The notes: generated from the letters alone by a model not told the origin. A DNA stretch of 64,000 nucleotides from Pelomonas lactea (GCF_043555885.1 NZ_JBIGHX010000003.1:868001-932000); one strand, 5' to 3'; positions 24,118 to 33,514 are shown, counted from the stretch's first letter. Numbers and translations: made by a program.

Positions 24118-24675
24118 ATGACCTCCCGCGTTCCCCTCGTCTCCGCCGCCGATGCCCCCGCCGCCAGCCGCCCGCTGCTGGATGCCGTGCACGGTGCCTT
24201 CGGTGCCACACCCGCGATGTTCCGCGCCGTTGCCAACTCGCCGGCCGCGCTGCAGGCGATGTGGGGCTTCTTCGGCGCTCTTTCGGATCAAGGCACCGGC
24301 AGCCTCCCGGCCAAGCTGGGCGAGCAGATCGCCGTCGCCGTGGCCGACCGCAATGCCTGCGAGTACTGCCTGGCCGCGCACACGGCGCTGGGCCGCAAGG
24401 CGGGCGCATCGGCCGCCGAGATGAGTGCCGCCCAGGCCGGCGAATCGGCCGACCCGGCGACGGCCGCCGCGCTGCGTTTTGCGCTGAAGCTGGTCGAGCA
24501 GCGCGGCCAGGTGGGCGATGCCGACGTCGCCGCGCTGCGTGCGGCGGGCTTCGGCGACGGCCAGATCGTCGAGATCCTGGCGCACGTGGCGCTGAACCTG
24601 TTCACGAACTACGTGAACGTCGCGTTCGCCGTGCCGGTGGATTTCCCCGGCGTGAAGCTGCGCTCGGCCGCTTGA
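24118..24675 (+). CDS. Carboxymuconolactone decarboxylase family (AhpD-like) protein
   Basis: 185 residues of the AhpD/CMD fold. The redox motif is CEYCLAAHTALG (CxxC plus histidine, about residues 81-89), which points to alkylhydroperoxidase-type disulfide chemistry rather than lactone decarboxylation. Other family segments are AMWGFFGALSDQGTGSLPAK and FTNYVNVAFAVPVDFP. GAAAGGTG lies shortly before the ATG. The divergent AraC regulator suggests induction by a small molecule or oxidant. AraC/CMD pairs of this kind are common in proteobacteria. Confidence 0.92.
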   Translation: MTSRVPLVSAADAPAASRPLLDAVHGAFGATPAMFRAVANSPAALQAMWGFFGALSDQGTGSLPAKLGEQIAVAVADRNACEYCLAAHTALGRKAGASAAEMSAAQAGESADPATAAALRFALKLVEQRGQVGDADVAALRAAGFGDGQIVEILAHVALNLFTNYVNVAFAVPVDFPGVKLRSAA

Positions 24676-24709
24676 GCGGGCAGCCGCTGGTCGACCCCGC
24701 CTCAAACAA

Positions 24710-24736
24710 CAAGGCCCCGGACTCGCCGGGGCCTTG
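24710..24736. terminator. Hairpin between convergent genes
   Basis: An 11-bp perfect inverted repeat (CAAGGCCCCGG and CCGGGGCCTTG) with a 5-base loop lies between the AhpD-like gene and the convergent response regulator. The minus strand reads CCTTGTTGTTTG after the stem; the plus strand has no T run. It probably stops the minus-strand transcript. Confidence 0.6.
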
Positions 24737-24757
24737 CAGCGGTTCATGCAGCGCTGG

Positions 24758-25501
24758 TTAGACCAGGCCTTGCTTTGACGCCAGCACCGCCGCTTCCGCG
24801 CGGCTGCTGACGTTGAGCTTCTTGTAGATGGACTTGATGTGGTCGTTGACGGTGAACCACTTGATGCCCATCAGGTTCGCGATCTCCTTGATCGTGAAGC
24901 CCTTGCTCAGGTAGGTCAGCACTTCGCTCTCGCGCGGCGTCAGGCGTTCCCACTCGGGCGGCGGGTCCAGCGCGACATTGCGGCTGTTGCTGAACGGCGC
25001 GTGCGACGACGACAGCGAACCGAAGCCGGAGTTCAGCGGCATGGTGCCGCTGTCGCCGGAGGACGACGGGCGGAAGTGCGACAGCAGCCGGCGTGCGATG
25101 GCCGGCGACAGCGGCGGCTGGCCGCGCACGATGCGCTGCAACTCTTCCACGAGTACCTCGAAGCGGTCTTCCTTCAGCAGGTAGCCGTCGGCGCCGCATT
25201 GCAGCGCGGGGAAGAGGTGGTCGTCGTCGGAGTACAGCGTCGTGACGATCTTGATGGCGGTCGAGCCGGACAACTCGGTCAGGAACTCCATGCCGTTGCC
25301 ATCGGGCAGTTCCAGGTCGACGAGGATGAGCTTGAAGCCGTGGTCCGGCGCGTTGCCGAACTTGGCCACCTGGCGGCGCGCGTTCTCGAGATCGCCCACC
25401 TCGGTGATCTCCATCGCGTCGCTGAAGCTCTCGCGCACCACGCGGCACAGGAAGCTGCGGGCGACGGGGTTGTCTTCGATGATCAGGACTTTGACGGTCA
25501 T
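24758..25501 (-). CDS. LuxR/NarL-type response regulator
   Basis: 247 residues from MTVKVLIIEDNPVARSF. The receiver domain has the acidic residues in IIEDN, the phosphoacceptor in LILVDLELPDGNG and the lysine in YLLKEDRF. A 40-residue serine-rich linker leads to a LuxR helix-turn-helix (WERLTPRESEVLTYLSKGFT, then IKEIANLMGI and VNDHIKSIYKKLNV). No histidine kinase is adjacent, so it is an orphan. It starts 72 bases from the end of the quinone oxidoreductase gene in the same direction. Confidence 0.93.
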   Translation of the reverse strand: MTVKVLIIEDNPVARSFLCRVVRESFSDAMEITEVGDLENARRQVAKFGNAPDHGFKLILVDLELPDGNGMEFLTELSGSTAIKIVTTLYSDDDHLFPALQCGADGYLLKEDRFEVLVEELQRIVRGQPPLSPAIARRLLSHFRPSSSGDSGTMPLNSGFGSLSSSHAPFSNSRNVALDPPPEWERLTPRESEVLTYLSKGFTIKEIANLMGIKWFTVNDHIKSIYKKLNVSSRAEAAVLASKQGLV

Positions 25502-25591
25502 GGGGGGACGGCGGCTGTCGTTTCGACCGGCCAATGTAGCGCAGGCCTCGTGCTGCGATCGACCGCGTCTGCGGGGGGGCTCGCCCCCGTT

Positions 25592-26575
25592 TCAGGCTTC
25601 ACGATTGGTAAGAACTACCTTGCCGACGACTTCCCGGGCGGCCATGCGGGCAAATGCCGCAGGCAGCTCCGCCATGGGCAGCGCGCGGTCCAGCACGGGC
25701 TTGATCCTGCTGGTTGCATACCAGCCGGCCAGCTCAGCCAGCATCCTGGCATTGCGGCCCGGCTCGCGTTTGGCGAACTCGCCCCAGAACACACCCACCA
25801 GCGACGCGCCCTTGAGCAGTGCCAGGTTCAGCGGCAGCGCGGGGATGCTGCCTTGCGCGAAGCCGATGACGAGGTGGCGGCCGCGCCAGGCGATGGAGCG
25901 GAAGGCGGCCTCGGCCAGGTCGCCGCCGACCGGGTCGTAGATGACGTCGGGGCCCTTGCCGTCGGTGAGCGCCTTCAACTCGTCGCGCAGGTTCTGCGTC
26001 GCGTAGTTGATGGTGGCATCGGCGCCCAGCGCCTTGCAGGCGGCGCACTTGGCGTCGCTACCGGCCGCCGCGATGACGCGGGCGCCGGCGGCCTTGGCGA
26101 TCTGGAGGGCCGCCGTGCCGACGCCGCCGGCCGCACCGAGGATGAGCACCGTCTCGCCGGCCTGTAGCGCGCCGCGGTCCATCAGTGCGTGGTGACTGGT
26201 GGCATAGGTGCAGATGAACGCCGCGGCATCCTCGAAGCTGAAGGCGTCCGGCAGCGGCATGGCCAGCGCGGCGGGGATGCACACCTCGGTGGCGAAGCCG
26301 CCCAGCCCGCCGAAGGCCGCGACGCGCTGGCCCACGGCGAAGCCCGTTGCGCCGTCGCCCACCTCGGTGACGACGCCCGAGAACTCCGTGCCCGGCACGA
26401 AGGGCAGGGGCGGTTTCATCTGGTACTTGTTCTGCACGATGAGCAGGTCAGGGAAGTTCAGGCTGGCGGCGCGGATGGCCACGCGGATCTGACCCGCGCC
26501 CAGCGGCGGTGCGGGCACATCGCGCCATTGCAGCGCCTCGACGCCCACCGGGTTCTCGCAGACCCATGCCTTCAT
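25592..26575 (-). CDS. NADPH:quinone oxidoreductase family protein
   Basis: 327 residues from MKAWVCENPVGVEALQWRD, preceded by GAGGAGACAGCA as ribosome site. It is a zinc-independent medium-chain dehydrogenase/reductase: an N-terminal GroES-like domain (PFVPGTEFSGVVTEVGDGA) and a Rossmann fold with LILGAAGGVGTAALQIAKAA. No catalytic zinc cysteines are seen. Substrates of this family are quinones, alkenals or enoyl thioesters; the exact one cannot be read from sequence. It is divergent from surE with about 90 bases between starts. Confidence 0.9.
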   Translation of the reverse strand: MKAWVCENPVGVEALQWRDVPAPPLGAGQIRVAIRAASLNFPDLLIVQNKYQMKPPLPFVPGTEFSGVVTEVGDGATGFAVGQRVAAFGGLGGFATEVCIPAALAMPLPDAFSFEDAAAFICTYATSHHALMDRGALQAGETVLILGAAGGVGTAALQIAKAAGARVIAAAGSDAKCAACKALGADATINYATQNLRDELKALTDGKGPDVIYDPVGGDLAEAAFRSIAWRGRHLVIGFAQGSIPALPLNLALLKGASLVGVFWGEFAKREPGRNARMLAELAGWYATSRIKPVLDRALPMAELPAAFARMAAREVVGKVVLTNREA

Positions 26576-26653
26576 TGCTGTCTCCTCGTGGAATGAAGCG
26601 GCCATGATAGGAATCAGCATGGTTACACCCGGTCTCGCAGGTGACGCGCTCCC

Positions 26654-26659
26654 TACAAT
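26654..26659 (+). promoter_or_regulatory. Putative -10 element of surE
   Basis: TACAAT ends nine bases before the surE ATG. No convincing -35 is seen at 17 bases, and there is no Shine-Dalgarno before the start, so the transcript may be leaderless or nearly so. Inference from spacing only. Confidence 0.4.
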
Positions 26660-26667
26660 CCGTTGCC

Positions 26668-27411
26668 ATGCGCATCCTGATTTCCAACGACGACGGCTAC
26701 CTCGCTCCCGGCTTGGCGGCCCTCGTGAAAGCCTGCGAAGGCCTGGGCGAGATCGACGTCATCGCCCCCGAGCAGAACGCCAGCGGCACGTCCAACTCGC
26801 TGACGCTGAACCGCCCGCTGAACGTCTACCGCGCCGCCAACGGCTTCCGCTACGTCAGCGGCACGCCGTCGGACGGCGTCCACCTCGCGTTGAGCGGCCT
26901 GCTGGGTTACCGGCCGGACCTGGTGCTCTCGGGCATCAACAACGGCGCCAACATGGGCGATGACACGCTGTACTCCGGTACCGTGGCCGCGGCCACCGAG
27001 GGCTATCTGTTCGGCATCCCGTCCATCGCGTTCTCGCAGGCCGAGAAGGGCTGGGGTGAACTGGAGGCCGCCGCCCGCACGGCGCGCAGCATCGTCGAGC
27101 AGGTCATCGCCGGTGGGCTGGGCCAGAGCTTCCTGCTGAACGTCAACATCCCCAACCGGGCCGATGCCGACACGCTGCCGCGCAAGATCACGCGGCTGGG
27201 GCGCCGCCACTCGGCCGAGGCCATCATCGAGCAGGTCAACCCGCGCGGCGAGACCATCTACTGGATCGGCCCGGCGGGCGAGGCCAAGGATGCCGACGAG
27301 GGCACGGACTTCCATGCCACCGCCAACGGCCAGGTGTCCATCACGCCGCTGCAGGTGGATCTGACCGAGCATTCGTCGCTGGGCGCCTGGGCGCGGCGCC
27401 TGGGCCTCTGA
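26668..27411 (+). CDS. surE: 5'/3'-nucleotidase SurE
   Basis: 247 residues from MRILISNDDGYLAPG, the canonical SurE start with the metal-binding DD pair; an upstream in-frame GTG (26641) was rejected. Further motifs are VIAPEQNASGTSNSLTL, GTPSDGVHLAL and LVLSGINNGANMGDDTLYSGTV (split here by family loops). It dephosphorylates nucleoside monophosphates and is a stationary-phase survival factor. It leads the surE-pcm-nlpD-rpoS group, the same order as in E. coli. Confidence 0.97.
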   Translation: MRILISNDDGYLAPGLAALVKACEGLGEIDVIAPEQNASGTSNSLTLNRPLNVYRAANGFRYVSGTPSDGVHLALSGLLGYRPDLVLSGINNGANMGDDTLYSGTVAAATEGYLFGIPSIAFSQAEKGWGELEAAARTARSIVEQVIAGGLGQSFLLNVNIPNRADADTLPRKITRLGRRHSAEAIIEQVNPRGETIYWIGPAGEAKDADEGTDFHATANGQVSITPLQVDLTEHSSLGAWARRLGL

Positions 27412-27415
27412 TCCG

Positions 27416-28219
<804 letters not shown>

Positions 28220-28277
28220 CGGAGCCGCTGGCGCACCGCGCCACACAATCCGGGCGGCCCCCAACGTGCCTCACACG

Positions 28278-29177
28278 ATGCCCTCACGCCTGCGTCCCCT
28301 TCTCGCCCTCACCACCTCGCTGCTGCTCAGCGCCTGCGGCACGTCGCTGCACCGAGCCCCGGTGGAGGACCGCAACCCCCAGCCTCCCAAGCCCGCAGCG
28401 GCCGCGCCTGCGCCTGCCGCATCCACCCCCGCCGCGCCCGAGGCCAAGCCGCTGCCGGGTGCGGAGAACGCCGGCAAGCCAGGCTACTACACCGTGAAGC
28501 CGGGTGATGCGCTGATCCGCATCGCGCTGGACAACGGCCAGAGCTGGCGCGACGTCGCCAAGTGGAACAGCCTGGAGAATCCCAACCGCATCGAGGTGGG
28601 CCAGGTGCTGCGCGTCGTGCCGCCCGGTGTTGATGCAAGCGCCGTGGCGGTGAAACCCGTCGTGACCGCCAAGGTCGAGGCGCGTCCGCTGGATGCCAAA
28701 CCGCCGCAGACCTCGGCCAGTGCGGCCTCTGCCGTGGCGGCGGCGCCCAAGGAGCCTGCGAAGGACGCAGCGAAGGAGGCGCCGAAGGAGGCGGCCGCGT
28801 CGGATGACGACACGCTGGGCTGGGCGTGGCCGGTGTCCCATCCGGTCAGCGCTGGCTTCGACGAGCAGCGCAACAAGGGCCTGGACTTCGCCGGCAAGCC
28901 GGGCGACCCGGTGCTGGCGGTGGCCGATGGGCGTGTGGTTTACGCAGGTTCGGGCTTGCGCGGCTACGGCAACTTGGTCATCATCAAGCACAACAACACC
29001 TACCTGACGGCGTACGCCCACAACCGGGCGATGCTGGTCGAGCAGGATCAGGTGGTACGCAAGGGCCAGAGGATTGCCGAGATGGGTTCCACCGAAAGCG
29101 ACACCGTCAAGCTGCACTTCGAAGTGCGCAAGCTCGGCAAGCCCGTCGATCCGGCCAAGCTGTTGCCGGCGCGCTGA
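28278..29177 (+). CDS. nlpD: Lipoprotein NlpD, LysM plus degenerate LytM domain
   Basis: 299 residues from MPSRLRPLLALTTSLLLSAC, a lipoprotein signal with lipobox cysteine 20 (a GTG four codons earlier is possible). A LysM domain (GYYTVKPGDALIRIALDN) is followed by an alanine/lysine-rich linker and a LytM/M23 domain (GYGNLVIIKHNNTYLTAYAH). The first zinc histidine position reads NKGLDFAG instead of HxGxD, as in E. coli NlpD, so it is likely an amidase (AmiC) activator in cell division rather than a hydrolase. It sits just before rpoS. Confidence 0.94.
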   Translation: MPSRLRPLLALTTSLLLSACGTSLHRAPVEDRNPQPPKPAAAAPAPAASTPAAPEAKPLPGAENAGKPGYYTVKPGDALIRIALDNGQSWRDVAKWNSLENPNRIEVGQVLRVVPPGVDASAVAVKPVVTAKVEARPLDAKPPQTSASAASAVAAAPKEPAKDAAKEAPKEAAASDDDTLGWAWPVSHPVSAGFDEQRNKGLDFAGKPGDPVLAVADGRVVYAGSGLRGYGNLVIIKHNNTYLTAYAHNRAMLVEQDQVVRKGQRIAEMGSTESDTVKLHFEVRKLGKPVDPAKLLPAR

Positions 29178-29222
29178 GACGACGCGTTAGCGAATCAGGC
29201 ACCTTGGGCCAGCGATCACGTC

Positions 29223-30242
29223 ATGAAACGCGCTGCGCCCTCCCTGACGAACGGTCACAACGGCCATGACGGCGCGGCCCACGAGCCGGCCGTCATGCTC
29301 GCGATGAACGGCGGCGCCGACACCGAGCCCGCCGCCGATGCCCCGGACGAAGACGCCCAGGTGCTGCGCAACGGCAGTGGCCAGGATGTCGAGCTGGGGA
29401 ATGCGCTGCAGGCCTATCTGCGCGACATCCGCCGCACGCCGCTGCTGACGCCGCAGCAGGAGTTCGATACCGCCGTGGCTGCCCGCGCGGGCGATTTCGA
29501 CGCCCGCCAGGCCATGATCGAGCACAACCTGCGGCTCGTCGTCAGCATTGCCAAGAACTACCTGGGCCGCGGCCTGCCGATGAGCGACCTCATCGAGGAA
29601 GGCAACCTCGGCCTGATGCACGCCATCGGCAAGTTCGAGCCGGAGCGGGGCTTTCGCTTCTCGACCTACTCAAGCTGGTGGATTCGCCAGAGCATCGAGC
29701 GTGCGCTGATGCACCAGGCCCGCCTCGTGCGGTTGCCGGTGCACATCGTGCGCGAGCTCAACCAGGTGCTGAAGGCGCGCCGCGCGCTGGAGGCGCTGCA
29801 GAGCGCGCAGGGCGCGGAAGGCCGCGTGCGCGCCGAGGACGTGGCGCAGGCGCTGGGCCGGCCCGTCGACGAGGTGGCCGAACTGCTGGCCTATGCCGAG
29901 CTGCCCAGCTCGCTGGATTCGCCCGTGGACCGCAACGGCGAAGGCGGCGAGTCCATGCTCGATCTCGTCGCCGACGATCAGGCCATTGACCCGATGGGCC
30001 TGCGGCTGTCGCGCGAGGTGGAGGAGTTGCTGCAGCATGGCCTGGCCAGCCTGAACGATCGCGAGCGCGAAGTGCTGGCGGGGCGCTACGGCCTGTCGGA
30101 CCGCGAGCCCGAGACGCTGGACGTGCTGGCCATCCGCCTGAAGCTGACGCGCGAGCGCATCCGCCAGATCCAGATCGAGGCGCTGGCCAAGCTCAAGCGC
30201 AACATGATGCGGCACGGGGTCGACCGGGACAGCATCTTTTGA
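29223..30242 (+). CDS. rpoS: RNA polymerase sigma factor RpoS
   Basis: 339 residues. After an acidic N-terminus (region 1.1-like), region 1.2 (LQAYLRDIRRTPLLTPQQE), region 2 (HNLRLVVSIAKNYLGRGLP; FEPERGFRFSTYSSWWIRQS), region 3 (ERALMHQARLVRLPVHIVRE) and region 4.2 (LTRERIRQIQIEALAKLKRN) are all intact. It directs general stress and stationary-phase transcription. Position after nlpD strongly supports RpoS over RpoD or RpoH. As in E. coli, promoters inside nlpD are likely. A structured repeat follows it. Confidence 0.97.
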   Translation: MKRAAPSLTNGHNGHDGAAHEPAVMLAMNGGADTEPAADAPDEDAQVLRNGSGQDVELGNALQAYLRDIRRTPLLTPQQEFDTAVAARAGDFDARQAMIEHNLRLVVSIAKNYLGRGLPMSDLIEEGNLGLMHAIGKFEPERGFRFSTYSSWWIRQSIERALMHQARLVRLPVHIVRELNQVLKARRALEALQSAQGAEGRVRAEDVAQALGRPVDEVAELLAYAELPSSLDSPVDRNGEGGESMLDLVADDQAIDPMGLRLSREVEELLQHGLASLNDREREVLAGRYGLSDREPETLDVLAIRLKLTRERIRQIQIEALAKLKRNMMRHGVDRDSIF

Positions 30243-30304
30243 GCCTCTCGCCCAGCCTTGCCCTGGCTGAGCGCCGGCAAGTCTGGTCGGTCCCCCCAGG
30301 AGGC

Positions 30305-30379
30305 GGCGATGCTCGCGGCATCGAGCCGCGAACACATCGCCAGACGGGCCGGTTTGGGAGCGGCCCGGCGCTCGGCCCG
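30305..30379 (+). repeat. Structured intergenic repeat, copy 1 (rpoS-rlmD)
   Basis: A 75-base element starting GGCGATG and ending CTCGGCCCG. It contains a long hairpin (GGCGATG then CTCGCGGC, loop ATCGA, GCCGCGAA, a CA bulge, CATCGCC) followed by CGGGCCGG, TTTGGGAG, CGGCCC and a second GGCCC. Compared with the other copies one stem pair is T:A to C:G compensated and one pair is broken. It ends 39 bases before the rlmD ATG. A small extra hairpin (CAGCC/GGCTG) precedes it at 30253-30269. Confidence 0.85.
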
Positions 30380-30418
30380 GAAAACTGAGGCCAACCAGCC
30401 TCCTCCGATAATCGGGGG

Positions 30419-31771
30419 ATGACTCAAACGACAGATTGGCTCAAGGTCGAAAGCATCGAGCTTGAAGCGCAGGGCGTGGCGCACAACGCCGAAGGCAAGG
30501 TGGTGTTCATCGACGGCGCGTTGCCGGGCGAGATCGTGAAGGCGCAGATCTCGCGCCGCAAGAACAACTGGGAGCAGGGCCAGCTCACCGAGATCAGGAA
30601 GGAAAGCCCGCTGCGCGTGACGCCGGGCTGCCCGCACTTCGGCCTGCACGCCGGCGCCTGTGGCGGCTGCAAGATGCAGCACCTGCAGGCCGGCGCGCAG
30701 GTGGCCGTGAAGCAGCGCGTCGTGGAAGACCAGCTGTGGCACCTCGGCAAGGTCAAGCCCGAGGTGCTGTTGCGCCCCATCGAGGGCCCGACCTGGGGCT
30801 ACCGCTACCGCGCGCGCTTCTCGGTGCGTTACGTGCAGAAGAAGGGTGTGGTGCTGATCGGCTTCCACGAGCGCAAGAGCCGCTACGTGGCCGACATGCA
30901 GGTCTGCAAGGTGGTGCCCCAGGTCGTCAGCGACCTGCTGATGCCGCTGCGCGAGCTCATTTCCCGCATGGCCGAGCGTGACCGGCTGCCGCAGATCGAG
31001 CTGGCGATGGGTGACGAGGTCATCGCCCTCGTGCTGCGCCATCTGAACCCGCTGCCGGCGGGCGACATCGCGCTGCTGCGTGCGTTTGCCGAGCAGCACG
31101 GCGTGCAGTGGTGGCTGCAGCCCAAGGGGCCGGACACCGTCAAGCTGCTGGACGAAGGCGGCCCGCAGCTGGCCTACCGGCTGCCCGAGTTCGGCGTGAC
31201 GATGCCGTTCAAGCCGACCGACTTCACCCAGGTCAACCCGCACATCAACGCGGCGCTGGTGGGTCGCGCGCTGCGGTTGCTGGCGGTGCAGAAGGACGAC
31301 CGCGTCATCGACTGGTTCTGCGGCCTCGGCAACTTCACGCTGCCGCTGGCCACGCAGGCGCGCGAGGTGCTGGGCATCGAAGGCAGCGAGACGCTGGTGC
31401 AGCGCTCGCGCGAGAACGCCGCGGCCAACGGGCTGGCGCACAAGACGAGTTTTGTCGCGCGCAATCTGTTCGACATGACGCCCGAGCTGCTGGCGCTGGA
31501 CGGCACGGCGGACCGCTGGCTCATCGACCCGCCGCGGGAAGGCGCGTTTGCGCTGGCCAAGGCCGTGGCCGACATCGCCCAGGACCCGTCGCTCGCGCCC
31601 GGCTGGGTGGCGCCCAAGCGCATCGTCTACGTGAGCTGCAACCCGGCCACGCTGGCGCGCGACGCCGGGCTGCTGGTCAACGTGGCGGGCTACCGCTGCA
31701 CGGCGGCCAGTGCGGTGAACATGTTCCCGCACACCGCCCACGTGGAGAGCATTGCGGTCTTCGACCGTTGA
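30419..31771 (+). CDS. rlmD: 23S rRNA (uracil(1939)-C(5))-methyltransferase RlmD
   Basis: 450 residues. An N-terminal TRAM domain (LKVESIELEAQGVAHNAEGK) is followed by the iron-sulfur cysteines (TPGCPHFGLHAGACGGCKM, and VCKVV later), and a SAM domain with the DWFCGLGNFTLPLA motif; the catalytic cysteine is in VYVSCNPATLARD. This arrangement is RlmD/RumA. GATAAT lies six bases before the ATG, with GGGGG immediately before the start, so the transcript may be almost leaderless. Confidence 0.95.
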   Translation: MTQTTDWLKVESIELEAQGVAHNAEGKVVFIDGALPGEIVKAQISRRKNNWEQGQLTEIRKESPLRVTPGCPHFGLHAGACGGCKMQHLQAGAQVAVKQRVVEDQLWHLGKVKPEVLLRPIEGPTWGYRYRARFSVRYVQKKGVVLIGFHERKSRYVADMQVCKVVPQVVSDLLMPLRELISRMAERDRLPQIELAMGDEVIALVLRHLNPLPAGDIALLRAFAEQHGVQWWLQPKGPDTVKLLDEGGPQLAYRLPEFGVTMPFKPTDFTQVNPHINAALVGRALRLLAVQKDDRVIDWFCGLGNFTLPLATQAREVLGIEGSETLVQRSRENAAANGLAHKTSFVARNLFDMTPELLALDGTADRWLIDPPREGAFALAKAVADIAQDPSLAPGWVAPKRIVYVSCNPATLARDAGLLVNVAGYRCTAASAVNMFPHTAHVESIAVFDR

Positions 31772-31853
31772 CGTTTTAGTAAACATGCTGGCCTGACGCC
31801 TGCTCTTCGGGACAACCCGAGGAGGCGGACGTGTGGATGTACGGAAGAATCAA

Positions 31854-31874
31854 TAAACAAACAAAGTTTGTTTA
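31854..31874. promoter_or_regulatory. Palindromic operator-like site upstream of GH5 gene
   Basis: A perfect 9-bp inverted repeat, TAAACAAAC and GTTTGTTTA, separated by AAA. It lies in an AT-rich patch in otherwise very GC-rich DNA, about 75 bases before the glycosidase ATG. A second related element, GTTT-TAGT-AAAC, lies at 31773-31784. Size and symmetry suit a LacI- or TetR-type repressor; the regulator is not in the window. Confidence 0.55.
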
Positions 31875-31946
31875 GTTCTTCCCGCCGAGTGCGAGCGCCA
31901 TGCAAGCGCCGCACCGGCACCATTCCACGGAGACAAGAGGCTGGCC

Positions 31947-33467
31947 ATGTTGCGAACCCATCTTCCGCGCCTGCTCGGCGCTGCCTGCCTGGCATTCGGC
32001 CTGGCGTCCACCGCGCTGGCACAGGGCGTGACCCTGCCGGCCCAGGCGCTCAAGCGCGGCGTGAACGTGCTGGGCTATGACCCGATCTGGAAGGAGCCCG
32101 CCAAGGCGCGCTTCCAGATGCGGCATCTGCAGGCCATCCGTGACGGCGGCTTCGACCATGTGCGGGTGAACCTGCATGCCTTCGAGCACATGGACGCCGC
32201 AGGCCAGTTGCCGGCGAGCTGGTTCAAGCAGCTCGACGAGGTGCTGGCTGCGTCGCTGAGCGCCGGCCTGCAGGTCATCATCGACCAGCACAACTTCATG
32301 GACTGCGCCAAGTCCATCGACACCTGCCGCAGCAAGCTCAAGGCCTTCTGGCGCCAGGTGGCGCCGCGCTACAAGGATGCGCCGGACGGCGTGCTCTTCG
32401 AGATCCTGAACGAGCCCAACGGCGCCGCCGATCCGCTCTGGAACGACATCCTGGCCGAGAACCTGCAGATCATCCGCGAGACGAATCCCAAGCGCCGGGT
32501 CGTCGTGGGCCCGAAGTTCTGGAACTCGATGGACCACCTCGACAGCCTCAAGCTGCCCGAGGCCGACCGCAACCTGGTGGTGACTTTCCACTACTACTCG
32601 CCGTTCCCGTTCACGCACCAGGGGGCGCACTGGGTGGAGGAGTTCAAGAACACCTCGGGCGTCACCTGGGGCACGGCCGTCGAGCGCGAGCAGATCGGCA
32701 AGGACTTCGACAAGGTCAAGGCCTGGGCGCAGAAGCACGGCCGGCCCATCCTGCTGGGCGAGTTCGGCGCGCTGGAGACCGGGGCGCTGGCGCAACGCGT
32801 GGCATGGACGTCGACGGTGGCCCGCGCGGCCGAGGCGCGCGGCTTCGGCTGGAGCTACTGGCAGTTCGACTCCGACTTCATCGTCTGGGACATGAAGGCG
32901 GACGGCTGGGTCAAGCCCATCCTGAACGCGCTGGTGCCGTCGCCCGGCGCCCCGGTGGCCGCGGCAGCGCCCGCCGCCGCTCGCAGCAGCGATCCGGCGC
33001 TGGACCACCTCATCAACGTCAACAAGGTCAGCGCCTGGTCGGTGTACGGTGACGGGCAGTCCACGCAGCAGGTGGCTTGCGAGGCCTCGGGCAAGACCTG
33101 CCTGCGCGTAGCCCTGCAGGGCAAGCGTGCCAACCCGTGGGACATCGGCGCCATGGCGCCCATCACCGGTGACATCCGCAAGGGCGACAAGCTGCAGGTG
33201 CTGCTGTGGGCGCGGCTGGACACGGACGACGCCAAGGCGCAGGCCACCGTGCCGGTGTCGCTGCAGCTCAGCACGGCGCCGTACACCGCCGTGGTGTCGG
33301 GCTCGGCGGTGCTGACGAACAAGCTGGAGCCGGTCGTGCTGACCGGCACGTCGCAGGTGGATCAGCCGGCCGGCAGCGTGGCGCTGTCGGTGCAGATCGG
33401 GCAGGTCGGCCAGCCCCTGTGGCTCAGCGCGCCGTTCGTGCTGCGCAACTTCGTGCCGGCCAAGTAG
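31947..33467 (+). CDS. Secreted glycoside hydrolase family 5 (cellulase-like) with C-terminal beta domain
   Basis: 506 residues with a signal peptide (LGAACLAFGLASTALAQ). The GH5 barrel spans about residues 35-330: VRVNLHAFEHMDA, the acid/base glutamate in FEILNEPNGAAD, the tyrosine region in VVTFHYYSPFPF and the nucleophile glutamate in PILLGEFGALE. After an alanine/proline linker the last 160 residues form an all-beta domain probably binding carbohydrate. The likely substrate is a beta-1,4-glucan, but GH5 specificity is broad. It is monocistronic, with an operator-like palindrome upstream and a strong hairpin downstream. Confidence 0.9.
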   Translation: MLRTHLPRLLGAACLAFGLASTALAQGVTLPAQALKRGVNVLGYDPIWKEPAKARFQMRHLQAIRDGGFDHVRVNLHAFEHMDAAGQLPASWFKQLDEVLAASLSAGLQVIIDQHNFMDCAKSIDTCRSKLKAFWRQVAPRYKDAPDGVLFEILNEPNGAADPLWNDILAENLQIIRETNPKRRVVVGPKFWNSMDHLDSLKLPEADRNLVVTFHYYSPFPFTHQGAHWVEEFKNTSGVTWGTAVEREQIGKDFDKVKAWAQKHGRPILLGEFGALETGALAQRVAWTSTVARAAEARGFGWSYWQFDSDFIVWDMKADGWVKPILNALVPSPGAPVAAAAPAAARSSDPALDHLINVNKVSAWSVYGDGQSTQQVACEASGKTCLRVALQGKRANPWDIGAMAPITGDIRKGDKLQVLLWARLDTDDAKAQATVPVSLQLSTAPYTAVVSGSAVLTNKLEPVVLTGTSQVDQPAGSVALSVQIGQVGQPLWLSAPFVLRNFVPAK

Positions 33468-33492
33468 GCGCGGCGGCGATGAAAAAATGAAA

Positions 33493-33514
33493 AAGGCGGC
33501 CCGCGGGCCGCCTT
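33493..33514. terminator. Bidirectional terminator between GH5 and BI-1 genes
   Basis: A 10-bp perfect inverted repeat (AAGGCGGCCC and GGGCCGCCTT) with a two-base centre. The minus strand continues TTTTTCATTTTTTC, a good T run, so it ends the minus-strand BI-1 transcript; on the plus strand TTGTCGTTGG follows. Confidence 0.8.

Noticed and set aside
30305..30379. Reading the structured repeat as a small coding gene
   Set aside because: Open frames through the three copies exist on the minus strand, but the changes between copies preserve base pairing rather than a protein sequence.
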